From Bacteroidota bacterium (lineage in GTDB: Bacteria; Bacteroidota; Bacteroidia; Chitinophagales; Chitinophagaceae), in contig JAIUNV010000004.1 in NCBI GenBank assembly GCA_020161435.1, positions 372,001-436,000 of the forward strand: a stretch of DNA of 64,000 nucleotides. The letters are read 5' to 3'. The translations under genes were made by a program, and so were the position numbers. Numbering within the stretch: the stretch's first letter is position 1; each line of letters begins with the position of its first letter. This document shows positions 7,770 to 18,111 of this stretch, piece by piece. The notes beneath the pieces are model-generated. The model saw only the letters and a list, made by a program, of their open reading frames with translations. It did no database searches and was not told where the DNA came from.

Positions 7770-8519
7770 ATGAGTTTCGCCGGAAAAAACTTCAAGTACC
7801 TTCGCAAATTGCGTGGATGGACACAAGAAGACTTTGCCAATATAGTGGGCATTAAGCGATCGTTGGTAGGTGCCTACGAAGAGGAGCGGGCCGAGCCCCG
7901 CCTCGAAGTGGTAGAAACTGTGTGCAGCATTTTTAAGCTATCGCTGGAAGATGTGTTGCTGAAGGAACTGGCCGATGAAGGAGAGTCATACATGGCCAAA
8001 CGCCGCAAGCTGAAAATGGGTGCTGAGCGTTCCAATATTCAGTTTGTACCAGTAAAGGCCGCGGCTGGTTACCTGGCTGGATACAACGATCCTGAATTTG
8101 TTGATGAGCTCAACACATTTACACTACCTATGCTGGGCCCCGGCGAATACCGTGCTTTTGAAATCATTGGCGATTCTATGTTGCCTACGCCCAGTGGCAG
8201 TGTAATTGTGGGAGAGAAGGTTGAAAATCTGGAATATGTAAAATCCAACCAGGCATATATTGTAGTGAGCCGTACGGATGGAATCGTTTACAAACGGATA
8301 CAAAAAGAGCCAAAGTTGGAAACAACACTCACTCTGGTAAGCGACAATCCTCAATACCCGCCTTACACCGTTAAGTCGGAAGACATTGCAGAAGTATGGC
8401 AGGCCCAAATGATTCTGAGTCGCCCTATGGAAAAACCCGTGTGGGATGTAAATCAGCTGGCTAGCGTAGTGAATACGTTGCAAGAGCAGGTAAACTCACT
8501 CAAATCAAACCGATCTTAG
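7770..8519 (+). CDS. XRE-family repressor with LexA/CI-type S24 domain
   Basis: 249 residues from the ATG at 7770; an upstream in-frame start would add 15 residues without domain support. The N-terminal HTH_3 domain spans about 5-60 (LRKLRGWTQEDFANIVGIKR and GAYEEERAEPRLE). A linker is followed by an S24-like domain with EIIGDSMLPTPSGSVIVGE (Ser of the GDSM motif) and a strand with AYIVVSRTDGIVYKRI. Such proteins bind DNA as dimers and may self-cleave, although the Lys of the Ser-Lys dyad cannot be assigned with certainty. A probable operator lies just upstream. It stands alone, divergent from surE and convergent with queA, and is not associated with a prophage here. Confidence 0.85.
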   Translation: MSFAGKNFKYLRKLRGWTQEDFANIVGIKRSLVGAYEEERAEPRLEVVETVCSIFKLSLEDVLLKELADEGESYMAKRRKLKMGAERSNIQFVPVKAAAGYLAGYNDPEFVDELNTFTLPMLGPGEYRAFEIIGDSMLPTPSGSVIVGEKVENLEYVKSNQAYIVVSRTDGIVYKRIQKEPKLETTLTLVSDNPQYPPYTVKSEDIAEVWQAQMILSRPMEKPVWDVNQLASVVNTLQEQVNSLKSNRS

Positions 8520-8547
8520 TATTATTTCAATGGGTGAGTAAGTAAAA

Positions 8548-8576
8548 AAAGCTGCCTCCTTTTGGGGGGCAGCTTT
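8548..8576. terminator. Bidirectional terminator between XRE-S24 gene and queA
   Basis: AAAGCTGCC and GGCAGCTTT form a 9-bp perfect stem with flanking A and T tracts, between convergent genes ending at 8519 and 8597. Confidence 0.85.
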
Positions 8577-8596
8577 GCTTTTTGATACAAATGCGA

Positions 8597-9646
8597 TTAT
8601 AAAATCAGCATCGCATCACCATAGGTGAAGAAGCGATACTTGTCTTTGATGGCTTTTTTGTATGCCTCCATTACCAAATCATAACCGGCAAAAGAGCAGG
8701 CCATAATAAGCAGGCTCGTTTTGGGCAGGTGGAAGTTGGTTACCAATGAATCGGCAATATTGAAATCGTATGGCGGATGAATGAACATATTCGTCCAGCC
8801 TTCAGATGGTTTCAACAATTTTTCGGCAGTAAAAGATGTTTCCAATCCACGCATGGTAGTAGTGCCAATAGAGCAGATGCGGTGGCCCTCGGTTTTAGCT
8901 TTGTTTACAATGCGGCAAGCTGTTTCATCTATACGATAGTATTCAGCATCCATTTTGTGTTTGCTCAGGTCTTCTACTTCTATGGGGCGGAAAGTGCCGA
9001 GGCCGGTGTGCAGCGTTACTTCTGCAAAACGGACCCCTTTAATTTCGCAACGCTTAATCAATTCGCGGCTGAAATGCAGGCCGGCCGTAGGAGCAGCTAC
9101 CGCACCTTCGTATTTGGCATATACAGTTTGGTAGCGTTCTTTATCTGTTTCATCGGGTTTACGCTTGATGTACTTAGGCAATGGTGTTTCGCCCAAAAAG
9201 TCAAGCATTTTGCGGAAAGCTTCTTCGGTATCATCCCACAAAAACTTGATGGTACGGCCACGGCTGGTGGTGTTGTCAATTACTTCGGCTACCAGTTCGT
9301 CATTGTCGCCAAAGTACAATTTGTTACCCACACGAATCTTTCTCGCGGGATCAACAATTACATCCCACAGGCGGTTAGGGCGATTCAGTTCACGCAGCAA
9401 AAACACTTCAATTTTTGCACCGGTTTTTTCCTTTCTGCCATACATTCTTGCGGGAAAAACCTTGGTGTTGTTTACTACAAATACATCCTTGTCGTTGAAA
9501 AAATCCATGATTTCGTAGAAATGATGGTCTCTCATTTCACCGGTCTTACGATCAATAACCATGAGGCGGCTGTCTTCGCGGCGCTTCAATGGGCTTTGTG
9601 CAATGAGGTTCAGCGGAAGGTCGAACTTAAACTGCGAAAGTTTCAT
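8597..9646 (-). CDS. queA: tRNA preQ1(34) S-adenosylmethionine ribosyltransferase-isomerase QueA
   Basis: 349 residues from the ATG at 9644-9646, giving [20 protein letters not shown], the expected QueA N-terminus; the longer upstream frame is not conserved-looking. QueA transfers and isomerises the ribosyl group of SAM onto 7-aminomethyl-7-deazaguanine at tRNA position 34, giving epoxyqueuosine. Motifs include [23 protein letters not shown] and [20 protein letters not shown]. The next enzyme of the pathway, QueG, is also in this window at 21961-22908 but not linked to it. Confidence 0.96.
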   Translation of the reverse strand: MKLSQFKFDLPLNLIAQSPLKRREDSRLMVIDRKTGEMRDHHFYEIMDFFNDKDVFVVNNTKVFPARMYGRKEKTGAKIEVFLLRELNRPNRLWDVIVDPARKIRVGNKLYFGDNDELVAEVIDNTTSRGRTIKFLWDDTEEAFRKMLDFLGETPLPKYIKRKPDETDKERYQTVYAKYEGAVAAPTAGLHFSRELIKRCEIKGVRFAEVTLHTGLGTFRPIEVEDLSKHKMDAEYYRIDETACRIVNKAKTEGHRICSIGTTTMRGLETSFTAEKLLKPSEGWTNMFIHPPYDFNIADSLVTNFHLPKTSLLIMACSFAGYDLVMEAYKKAIKDKYRFFTYGDAMLIL

Positions 9647-9881
9647 ACAGGAAAAATGCTTTAAAGTCAATAAAACTGATAACCTACAAGCACCTGTACG
9701 ACTACGATACAAGATGGACATACTTCTGTGCGAAGCATGTGGAAGGGACACATCCAATTGGCCTTACGGCGCCAGTTGGTTATCAAATATTCCAATAATC
9801 TGCCATTATTGGGTTGGCAAAGGTAATAAGAAGCCGAACTAAAAAAGCCAGCCGCCAGAAATTTGCGCCTGTTAAAAAACA

Positions 9882-9908
9882 AACGCCTCATTATTTAGAT
9901 GAGGCGTT
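9882..9908 (-). terminator. Terminator of the AMP nucleosidase gene
   Basis: AACGCCTCA and TGAGGCGTT make a perfect 9-bp stem; on the minus strand it is followed by TGTTTTTTAAC. It starts 7 bp after the stop of the AMP nucleosidase gene. The stretch from here to queA (9646) shows no convincing gene. Confidence 0.85.
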
Positions 9909-9914
9909 GATGAT

Positions 9915-10685
9915 TTAAAATTTCAGATGCCTAACTGTGAGGCCGTTATTCTGTAGTTGCTTCAGCGACTCTATACCAATTTTAATATGTTGGTCTACAA
10001 ATTTGCTGGTCACATTTTTATCGCTGGCTTCAGTTTTTACACCCTCTGGTACCATGGGGCTATCGCTTACCAGCAGTAATGCGCCGGTTGGTATTTTGTT
10101 GTAAAAGCCTACGGTGAAAATGGTGGCCGTTTCCATGTCGATGGCATAGGCCCTTACTTTCTGCAGGTATTCTTTAAACTCATCATCGTGCTCCCACACC
10201 CGGCGGTTGGTGGTGTAGCAAGTACCTGTCCAGTAGTCTACACCCATATCGCGGATGGTGGTGGACACGGCTTTTTGCAAAGCAAACGCAGGGAGTGCAG
10301 GCACCTCGGGCGGGAAGTAGTCGTTGGAAGTACCTTCACCACGAATGGCAGCAATGGGTAAAATCAGGTCGCCAATTTTGTTGCGCTTTTTGAGGCCCCC
10401 ACATTTGCCCAAAAAAAGTACCGCTTTTGGCTCTATGGCCGATAGCAAATCCATAATGGTAGCAGCACCTGGGCTGCCCATACCAAAGTTGATAATGGTA
10501 ATGTTGTCGGCAGTGGCACATTGCATGGGCCTGTCTTTACCAATTACTGCTACATTGTGCCATTGGGCAAAGAGATCTACATAATTACTAAAATTGGTGA
10601 GCAGAATATATTCACCAAATTGTTCGAGAGATTGGCCGGTATAGCGTGGCAGCCAGTTGTTTACTATATCTGTTTTTGTCTTCAT
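9915..10685 (-). CDS. AMP nucleosidase, short Bacteroidota form
   Basis: 256 residues. It belongs to the nucleoside phosphorylase fold: TIINFGMGSPGAATIMDLL (about 88), LFLGKCGGLKKRNKIGDLIL (about 113) and the AIDMETATIFTVGF purine-binding motif with Glu near residue 186. The enzyme splits AMP into adenine and ribose 5-phosphate. It lacks the N-terminal domain of the enterobacterial Amn, as is usual in this phylum. It is divergent from the HsdR_N-like gene with 67 bp between starts. Confidence 0.88.
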   Translation of the reverse strand: MKTKTDIVNNWLPRYTGQSLEQFGEYILLTNFSNYVDLFAQWHNVAVIGKDRPMQCATADNITIINFGMGSPGAATIMDLLSAIEPKAVLFLGKCGGLKKRNKIGDLILPIAAIRGEGTSNDYFPPEVPALPAFALQKAVSTTIRDMGVDYWTGTCYTTNRRVWEHDDEFKEYLQKVRAYAIDMETATIFTVGFYNKIPTGALLLVSDSPMVPEGVKTEASDKNVTSKFVDQHIKIGIESLKQLQNNGLTVRHLKF

Positions 10686-10752
10686 ATCAACTTGAGCTAC
10701 AGCGTTTCATCACTGCAGGATAATTGATAAAGGTAATCAATACTTTTGGCTG

Positions 10753-11190
10753 ATGATACAAATCAACTTTCCTGAGCCAGCGTTTCGATTGAGAGAGACG
10801 GATGGGATGAGGGAAATATTTGATCCGCTGCGCAAAAGATGGTTGGTACTTACGCCTGAAGAATGGGTGCGCCAAAACCTGTTGCAATGGCTGGTACAAG
10901 TGCAACAAATTCCTGCGGCCTTAATTGCATTGGAAAAAATGATTGTGGTTGCTGACAGAAAGCGTCGCTTCGATGTTGTGGTATATGACCGCCAACACGC
11001 ACCCTGGCTGCTGATTGAATGCAAGGCGCCTGACATTTTATTGAACGATAAAGTATTGCAGCAGGCACTCAGCTACCTCAGCAAAGTGCCGGCGCAACTG
11101 CTCATAATTTCGAATGGGCAACAACATTTGTGCTGGCAGCGGCAGGAGGGAACCCTGCAATTGATAGACCAGCTTCCTCCATTATCATAA
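10753..11190 (+). CDS. HsdR_N-like PD-(D/E)xK protein (type I restriction enzyme R-subunit N-terminal domain family)
   Basis: 145 residues. The core RRFDVVVYDRQ followed by PWLLIECKAP gives the Asp and Glu-x-Lys residues of a PD-(D/E)xK nuclease fold, as in the HSDR_N_2 domain. It is a stand-alone domain with no helicase, methylase or specificity subunit nearby, so it is not a type I restriction system. This stand-alone form is common in Bacteroidota; its role is unknown. It is followed by a strong terminator. Confidence 0.82.
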   Translation: MIQINFPEPAFRLRETDGMREIFDPLRKRWLVLTPEEWVRQNLLQWLVQVQQIPAALIALEKMIVVADRKRRFDVVVYDRQHAPWLLIECKAPDILLNDKVLQQALSYLSKVPAQLLIISNGQQHLCWQRQEGTLQLIDQLPPLS

Positions 11191-11222
11191 AAAAAGCGAC
11201 TGTTAAGAAACAGTCGCTTTTT
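11191..11222. terminator. Bidirectional terminator between HsdR_N-like gene and gdhA
   Basis: AAAAAGCGACTG and CAGTCGCTTTTT form a perfect 12-bp stem around TTAAGAAA, between convergent genes. Confidence 0.9.
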
Positions 11223-11244
11223 GCATCAATCGATATGCCTTGTA

Positions 11245-12663
11245 TTATGGGAAAATTCCAAGTTCTGAATAGCTTGTTGCAACCTTGTTGATAGCTACAA
11301 CGTATGCAGCACTACGCATGTCCGGAATCTCCGGATTTTTGTGCCAGCACTCGATGATTTCACGGGTGGCTTGCACCATGGTTTCTTCGAGGCCGCTATG
11401 AACCAGATCTACTTCATCGGGGCCGTGCATGATGGCTTTTCTTTCGGCTTCGGCCATGTTTTTACCCGACAGTTCTTCCATTTGGTTGAGGATGCGGGCA
11501 TTCATGTTTTCGGTGAAGCGTTTTTCCATGCGACCATACCGAACGTGGCTCAGGTTTTTCAACCATTCGAAGTAGGAAACCGTTACACCACCTGCGTTCA
11601 GGTACATATCAGGTACGCATACAATTCCTTTTTTAGCAAATACTTCATCTGCTTCCGGCGTACAGGGGCCGTTGGCTGCTTCTCCAATGATTTTGGCTTT
11701 GATGCGGTCTGCATTTTCACCATTTATCACGTTTTCCAATGCAGCAGGAATGAGGATATCGCAAGGTAGTTCCAGCGCTTCTTTGCTATTGGTAATGTTT
11801 GTAGCTCCGGGGAAGTTGAGAATGCTGCCGGTTGCTTTGCGGTGTTGGAATACTTCTTCTTCGTTCAGGCCGTTCTCATTGTAGATTGCGCCTTCGTATT
11901 CTGCAATGGCAATTACTTTGCAACCCCCTTTTTCACGGAAAAATTTGGCACTATGGTAGCCCACGTTGCCGAGGCCTTGCACCACTACTGTTTTGCCTTC
12001 GAGTCCTAATGGCAAACCAATTTTATTCATTACTTCAGGCATGCTGCACACTTCACGTACACCAAAGAATACACCGAGACCCGTGGCTTCTTTACGACCA
12101 CGTACGCCGCCTTGTGAAATAGGCTTACCCGTTACACAACCATAGCCATCAATTTCGCCTGGCTTCAGAGTAGTGTAGGTGTCTACAATCCAAGCCATTT
12201 CACGTTCGCCGGTGCCATAGTCAGGAGCGGGAACATCAATACCGGGGCCAATGAAGTTTTTCTTCACCAGTTCAGAGGTGTAACGGCGGGTGATTTTTTC
12301 CAGCTCGTAAGCACTATGCTTACGAGGGTCAATTTTGATACCACCTTTACCACCACCAAAAGGTACGTTCACAATGGCGCATTTGTAGGTCATCAATGCA
12401 GCCAGTGCCATTACTTCATCTTGGTTTACTTCGGTTGAAAAACGGATACCTCCTTTGCAAGGAGCCTTGTGGTGGCTGTGTTGTACACGGTATGCTTCAA
12501 TCACTTCAATGTGACCATCATCCATTTTTACAGGGTATCGCATACGCAGCACTGAGTTACATGCTTTGATTTGTTCGAGAATACCCGGATCCCATTTGGT
12601 GAATTTGGCAGCTTTGTCGAAGCTAGTGCCTACACTTTCAAAAAAACTGTACTCGGCAGACAT
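11245..12663 (-). CDS. Glu/Leu/Phe/Val dehydrogenase (glutamate dehydrogenase)
   Basis: 472 residues. It interconverts glutamate and 2-oxoglutarate plus ammonia with NAD(P). Motifs in order: [35 protein letters not shown] (catalytic Lys region, about 118-133), [19 protein letters not shown] (catalytic Asp) and the Rossmann loop [17 protein letters not shown]. It is somewhat longer than the 420-450 residues of most bacterial enzymes. The gene stands alone, and its coenzyme specificity cannot be read with confidence. Confidence 0.93.
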   Translation of the reverse strand: MSAEYSFFESVGTSFDKAAKFTKWDPGILEQIKACNSVLRMRYPVKMDDGHIEVIEAYRVQHSHHKAPCKGGIRFSTEVNQDEVMALAALMTYKCAIVNVPFGGGKGGIKIDPRKHSAYELEKITRRYTSELVKKNFIGPGIDVPAPDYGTGEREMAWIVDTYTTLKPGEIDGYGCVTGKPISQGGVRGRKEATGLGVFFGVREVCSMPEVMNKIGLPLGLEGKTVVVQGLGNVGYHSAKFFREKGGCKVIAIAEYEGAIYNENGLNEEEVFQHRKATGSILNFPGATNITNSKEALELPCDILIPAALENVINGENADRIKAKIIGEAANGPCTPEADEVFAKKGIVCVPDMYLNAGGVTVSYFEWLKNLSHVRYGRMEKRFTENMNARILNQMEELSGKNMAEAERKAIMHGPDEVDLVHSGLEETMVQATREIIECWHKNPEIPDMRSAAYVVAINKVATSYSELGIFP

Positions 12664-12746
12664 AAAATGTTTTTTGGTTTAACAATCGTTATTTCTATAG
12701 CAAGCAGTCCATGCATGGCCGCATGGATATTTAAGCAACAAGGAAA

Positions 12747-12983
12747 TCAGGCACTGTGTTCTTTTTCCAATGCCTTTACTTTTTTCTCTAGGCGAATGAG
12801 GTACAATACAATACCTGCCAACACGGTGGTAAGTACTGCTACCACTACGTAAATCTTACCGTTGCTGCGCATGGTATCTGCCATTTCTACCGGCTGATTT
12901 TCAGCAGGAACTTGTGCAAACATTACCAGTGAAGCAACAAAAAAAGCGAGGAACAGCGAGGCTGTTTTGATATACTTAGCCAT
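12747..12983 (-). CDS. ccmD: CcmD-like small membrane protein
   Basis: 78 residues. An N-terminal hydrophobic segment (about 7-24) ending in AQVPAEN looks like a signal peptide, then a second segment (KIYVVVAVLTTVLAGIVLYL) is followed by a charged tail RLEKKVKALEKEHSA. This is the shape of CcmD proteins that help release haem from CcmC. Its start overlaps the ccmC stop by 8 bp, which supports the assignment. Confidence 0.7.
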   Translation of the reverse strand: MAKYIKTASLFLAFFVASLVMFAQVPAENQPVEMADTMRSNGKIYVVVAVLTTVLAGIVLYLIRLEKKVKALEKEHSA

Positions 12984-13641
12984 TGAGAATGTTTCTGTCT
13001 TTAATAAGTTGAATGCGGATGTACAACTGCGATATCCAAACGCCCAGCAACGTCCAGCCCAACATGGCAGGCCAGAAAATAATGCGCATCATAGGGTCGA
13101 TATCATTCTGGTTGATGGCCGGGTTGCCTTCGCCGCCGGGGTGCAGGCTTTCGTACATTCTGGGTATGATAAAAAGGGTAGGAAAGAGCATGGTGTATGC
13201 AAAAATGTTGTACACTGCACTTACCCGTGCTCGTTTATCAATGTCATCAATAGAAGAACGTAAAATGAAATAAGCTGCGTAAATGAGCAAGGCAATAGCC
13301 GCCAAAATTTGCTTGATATCGTTGCTCCACGGCTGGCCCCAGGTGTAGTTGGCCCAAATGGCGCCGGTTACAATACCCAACACGCCAAACAGCATACCCG
13401 TGCTGGCAAAACGGCTACCCTTTATATCGTGCGACAATTTGGAATGACGCAGGTATACAATGGAATACACTACAGACACCGACATTAAAATCATCATGCC
13501 AAACCACATGGGTACGTGGTAGTACAAATTGCGGATACTTTCATTGACAATGGGCCGTGCAGGAACAGGCAGCAAAAGGCCAGCCACAAAGGCGTACAAC
13601 AAGCAGGCTACCGACAGTATTTTCCACCAGGATTTCTTCAT
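12976..13641 (-). CDS. ccmC: Cytochrome c biogenesis haem-handling protein CcmC
   Basis: 221 residues with six membrane segments. The tryptophan-rich haem-binding motif is seen in ANYTWGQPWSNDIKQI (about 112-127). Two flanking His candidates are in NLYYHVPMWFGM and further on. CcmC presents haem at the periplasmic face for delivery to CcmE. ccmD follows with an 8-bp overlap. The ccmA, ccmB, ccmE and ccmF partners are not adjacent in this window. Confidence 0.88.
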   Translation of the reverse strand: MKKSWWKILSVACLLYAFVAGLLLPVPARPIVNESIRNLYYHVPMWFGMMILMSVSVVYSIVYLRHSKLSHDIKGSRFASTGMLFGVLGIVTGAIWANYTWGQPWSNDIKQILAAIALLIYAAYFILRSSIDDIDKRARVSAVYNIFAYTMLFPTLFIIPRMYESLHPGGEGNPAINQNDIDPMMRIIFWPAMLGWTLLGVWISQLYIRIQLIKDRNILNG

Positions 13642-13724
13642 GAATTGGGATGTCGTATTTGATGTTCGACATCGTTTGTGGTGTGCAAAAATAGGATGAA
13701 AGGGGGCTTCAGTTTGTATTAAAG

Positions 13725-14552
13725 TTATCCCAAACCAACGCTGGAATGTGCATGGGTTGCCAGGCGTAAAAAGTTGGGCAAAATAGTATCGTGAGTATAT
13801 AAAATTTTATCAGGGTCACTCAGGTGATCAATCATATCTTGCAATTTAGCCTCGCCATGATTTTCAATCACGGTTTTCTTTTTGTCTTCCCGCAATAAAT
13901 ACATGGTCATACCAATGGCATCGGCTTCCGGATGAAACTGTGTGCCGAAGAAATAAGGCGAAAAGCGAATGGCCATCACGGCTCTTTCCAAAGCTACATG
14001 CGGCCGGGCTTTTTCTATACATAATAATGATGCACCCATATCGCGGAGTCGTTGGTGGTTGGGTTCAATCACCTGAAAATCGCGGCTGTCTACAGCGTAG
14101 AATGGCTCTTTTAAACCAGCAAAAACGGGTTCTGCTTCGGCTGTATTAATCATGTGAACAGGAAATACACCAAATGAAGTGGATCTTCTTTTGCAAACAT
14201 TGCCCACTCTATAGTGCCGGCATGCCAGCTGAAAGCTGTGGCAAATAAAAAACACATGTTTCTTGTGCACATTGGCCGGGTTGGCATTCCATTGTTCAAT
14301 TTGTTGGAGCCAGCTAAAGTAGGCGGCTTCCCACTCGCTGCCTTCCGATTCGAGAGGGCTACCCGGCCCACCACTGCTGATGAAAATATCGAAGCTGGTA
14401 TCGGGCACTTCCAGTTTGCGGCGAACGTCAAACTCGGTAATGGTAATATCCAGCCCATGATGGTCGGCAAAACTGTTGACTATTTCACGAATGCCCCGCA
14501 TGCCCTGGTTTTCGAAACCTTCATACAAATCGAGAATTGCCAGTTTTACCAT
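13725..14552 (-). CDS. Class I glutamine amidotransferase (GMP-synthase-like GATase)
   Basis: 275 residues. The GATase core has ISSGGPGSPLESEGSEW, the nucleophile in FFICHSFQLAC (Cys near residue 131) and the His-Glu pair in FFGTQFHPEADAIG. There is no synthetase domain, so it is not GuaA. A C-terminal extension follows the His-Glu motif (about 60 residues). A GCS2-type ligase and an ATP-grasp protein, genes often met together with such GATases in Bacteroidota as far as I recall, lie 5-7 kb away on the same strand, separated only by a susCD pair. A joint amide-ligase pathway is inferred; the product is unknown. Confidence 0.78.
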   Translation of the reverse strand: MVKLAILDLYEGFENQGMRGIREIVNSFADHHGLDITITEFDVRRKLEVPDTSFDIFISSGGPGSPLESEGSEWEAAYFSWLQQIEQWNANPANVHKKHVFFICHSFQLACRHYRVGNVCKRRSTSFGVFPVHMINTAEAEPVFAGLKEPFYAVDSRDFQVIEPNHQRLRDMGASLLCIEKARPHVALERAVMAIRFSPYFFGTQFHPEADAIGMTMYLLREDKKKTVIENHGEAKLQDMIDHLSDPDKILYTHDTILPNFLRLATHAHSSVGLG

Positions 14553-14850
14553 GCTAAACCTTTCAATTAGGAAAGCGGCAAAAGTAGGTATCCCGCATTT
14601 AGTTCATGCAGGTAGGTAATAAACAACAAGTGCACATCGGCAAATAATTTGTAGTTGAATGAGTAAGAATGAACCAGTGAGTTCCTGAAAATTATTTAGA
14701 TACCAATTCTCTTTATTCTGTCTATTGTTTAAGCAACCTCATAGGACAATAGTTTGGGAATAAATCTGTTAACAAAATTTTTACAATTACATAACCAAGG
14801 GTTATATTGCAATCCTAACCAATTTCTTGTTCAACCAAAAACAAAACAGT

Positions 14851-17800
14851 ATGAGAAAAATGCTACTACTTGTAGTGGCTCTGGTCAGCTCATGGGCCAT
14901 AGCTATTGCACAAAAGGTAGAGGTAGCTGGTAAGGTTACCGACAAAAACGGTGCTCCTGTAGCGGGAGCCACTATTACCGAAAAAGGAACCAGAAACGCC
15001 ACAATGGCGGAAGGTGACGGTTCATTTAAACTGACCGTAGCGCCAACCGCTAAACTGGTTATTTCTGCCACAGGTTTTCAAAGCATTGAACTGGCCGCCA
15101 ACGTAAATCTTTCTGTACAGCTGTCAGCAGCTGAGAGCAACCTGAGCGAAGTAGTAGTCACCGCCCTCGGTGTAAAAAGGGAGAAAAAAGCCCTCGGTTA
15201 AGCGGTGCAGGAAGTAAAAGGTGAAAACCTGACCATTGCCAAATCACTGGACGTAAGCACCAGCCTGGCTGGTAAAGTTGCCGGTGTGCAACTGGTTGGT
15301 TCTCCCAGCTCTACGTTCGACAATGCCGACATCCTTATTCGTGGTGTAACTGGCCTTGGACCTCAAGCCCCCATTTTTGTGGTAGATGGTACCATTACCA
15401 ACCAGAGTGCCGTAATTATGGACAACGTTGAAAACGTAAGCGTACTGAAAGGACCTGCAGCCACAGCGCTGTATGGCCAGCGTGCCGCCAACGGAGCCGT
15501 TGTTATTACTACTAAAAAAGGTACCCGTAAAAAAACAAGCAGCGTAGAAGTAAACCTCGGTGTGACTTTTGAAAATCTGGCACTCGTTCCACCTTATCAA
15601 AACGAATATGCCGGCGGTTATTCTTCTTCTTATACCAACATCAACTCTTTGGGCGCCGGTTATCTGGATGCTCAGGGTTATTACATTTTCAAGTATCGTC
15701 CATCTGTACACCCTGCTTCTTGGGCATCTTTCGATGGCCAGCGTATGCTGGAATATGGTGCTGATGAAAGCTGGGGTCCAAAGATTGACGGCAACCTGTA
15801 CCGCCCATACTACAGCTGGTATCCTGGCGATGAGTTTGGCAAAATGGTGCCCATGACACCTCAACCAAACAACATCAAAAACTTCTTCCGTACGGGTACT
15901 AACCTCAACAACTCTATCGCCTTTACCTCTGGTAGCGAATCGCATAACATCCGCATGACCTACGGCAACCAAAGCCGCAGTCTCATCATCCCCAATGCCA
16001 ACCGTGAGCAGCATCAGCTGGGTATCAACAGTTCTTTTGATGTAGGTAAGTACCTCACCATTTCATCAGATGTAACTTATACCACCAACTACACCAAGGG
16101 CAAGCCACTCGAAGGCTATCGCCTGGATGGGTTGAACGTGACGCAAAACTTTAACCAATGGTTTCAACGCCAGTTGGATATCGAAAAAATGAAGACCTAC
16201 CGCCAGCCCGATGGAAACCTGAACAGCTGGAACATAGGCGACCCCAACAGTACCGGCGATTATGCTTCTTACAGCAAACCGCAGTATTGGGACAACCCAT
16301 ATTTTGTATTGGAAGAAAACTATGGCACACAGCGCCAGAGCCGTTTGATTGGTAACGTGGGTTTGAATATCAAAATCAACAACCACTTCAACATTCAGTC
16401 ATATGTACGGATGAACCAATACAGCAACGAAAACGATCAGCGTGTTGCTTCCGGTGGTTTAAATCTTGATGGATATTCCATTGCACAAAACCAATACCGC
16501 GAAATGAACTACGAAACCAACCTGATGTACAAAAACAAGTTTGGTGAGTTTTCTGTAGATGGTTTGCTCGGTGGCAACGTTCGTAAAAACTATTACAGTC
16601 AGTTGAGCGAAGCCACTACCGGTGGTTTAAGCTCTCCTAACTATTTTAATATTGCAGCTTCAGTTGGTCGTCCCGACATTAGCCGTGGTTACGAAAAGAA
16701 GATTGTGAACAGTGTGTATGGTAAGGCATCAGTAGGTTGGAGAGACATGATTTTTGTGGAAGGAACACTCCGCAACGACTGGTCTTCTGCACTGCCTGCC
16801 GAAAGCAATTCTTACCTCTATCCATCTTTGAGCAGCAGCTTCATCTTTACCGAACTGCTGAAAACAAGCTGGTTGAGCTTTGGTAAGCTCCGTGCTTCTT
16901 ATGCTTCTGTTGGTTCTGATTTGGATGCGCATTCACTGGATATCGCTATCAGCAACGGTTCATTTTATGGTGCTAACCCTTCTGTATCTATTGGCAACCA
17001 GTTTCGTGGTGGCGGCATTCGCCCGGCACTTACCAAGGCCTGGGAAACCGGTATCGAACTGCGTTTCTTCAAGCGGATTGGCTTGGATGTAACCTTGTAT
17101 GAAAACAACAACACCGACCAGATTTTGCCTGTAGACGTTTCACCTTCCAGTGGTTTCTCAACTGCACAAATCAATGCGGGTAATATTGTAAGCCGTGGTG
17201 TGGAAGTAGCTATCAATGGTACTCCAGTACAGTCTAAAAACTTTACGTGGGAAGTAAGCCTCAACTGGGCCCGCAACCGCAACGAAGTAAAAGAACTGGC
17301 TCCCGGCATCAATACTTATCTGTATGCTACCAACCGCTACGATACCCGCCTCGAACACCGTGTTGGTGGTGAGTGGGGTAGCTACTATGGTCGTAAGTGG
17401 AGAACTGATGAAAAAACAGGTCAGACACTCATCGACCAAACTGGTCAGCCATTGTATGATATCAACGTAAAAATTGGTAATGTACTGCCCGATTGGACTG
17501 GTGGTATGTTCAACTCTTTCCGCTACAAAGCATTTGATCTTACTTTCTCTATCGACTTCCAGAAGGGCGGCTTGTTCTACTCAGAAACACGCAACTTCAA
17601 CACTGGTGCTGGCTTGAGCCAAGAAACAGTAGGTGTAAATGACAAAGGTTTCGACTGGCGTGATTATCCCGGTTCCTACACTGCCGCAGGCGGCAACGCA
17701 GGCAATGGTGGTATCCGTATCCCCGGTGTATTTGCCAATGGTCCATTGGTAGGCCAGCCAAACAACCGCTACATCAGTGCCCGTGCTTACTGGTACACCG

Positions 17801-18075
17801 CCCGTCAGCGTCAGGGTAGCGAGGTTTTGCTGGATGGCTCTTATGTGAAGCTCCGCGAAATCCGCTTTGGTTATACCATTCCTTCGAGCCTGTTGAAAAA
17901 AGTAAAAATTGCTAAGTCGGCCAACATTGGTTTGATAGTGCAAAACGCCTGGTTGATTTGGGCTACTACCAAGCAATACGGCATCGATCCTTCAGAATTG
18001 GAAGTGTTCTACCGCGAAGGTGGACAGCTCTCTGCCAGCCGTCAAATTGGTGGCAACCTGCGTATCACTTTCTAA
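14851..18075 (+). pseudogene. SusC/RagA-type TonB-dependent receptor with in-frame TAA
   Basis: The 1,074-codon frame has a signal peptide (MRKMLLLVVALVSSWAIAIA), a carboxypeptidase-regulatory-like domain (about 25-100), a plug domain and a beta barrel ending in LRITF, the usual C-terminal outer-membrane signal. A TAA stop at 15199-15201 interrupts it between VKREKKALG and AVQEVKGENL. The frame is unchanged on both sides, and related proteins have GYAVQEV here, so one Tyr codon (TAC or TAT) has become TAA. This is either a recent nonsense mutation, a sequencing error, or read-through. Re-initiation at GTG 15205 would lack a signal peptide. It is followed by susD; together they would import an oligosaccharide or peptide across the outer membrane. 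No glycosidase neighbours indicate the substrate. Confidence 0.85.
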
Positions 18076-18111
18076 TCAACACTCTTTTGAAGCATTTAAA
18101 ACAGAAAAGAA

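Noticed and set aside
7634..7852. N-terminal extension of SurE
   Set aside because: SurE proteins begin right before ITNDDG; the extension overlaps the XRE-S24 promoter and start region.
9667..9891. Minus-strand 74-codon frame between queA and AMP nucleosidase
   Set aside because: It overlaps the terminator of the AMP nucleosidase gene, and its sequence (many Cys, Trp, Arg) is not protein-like.
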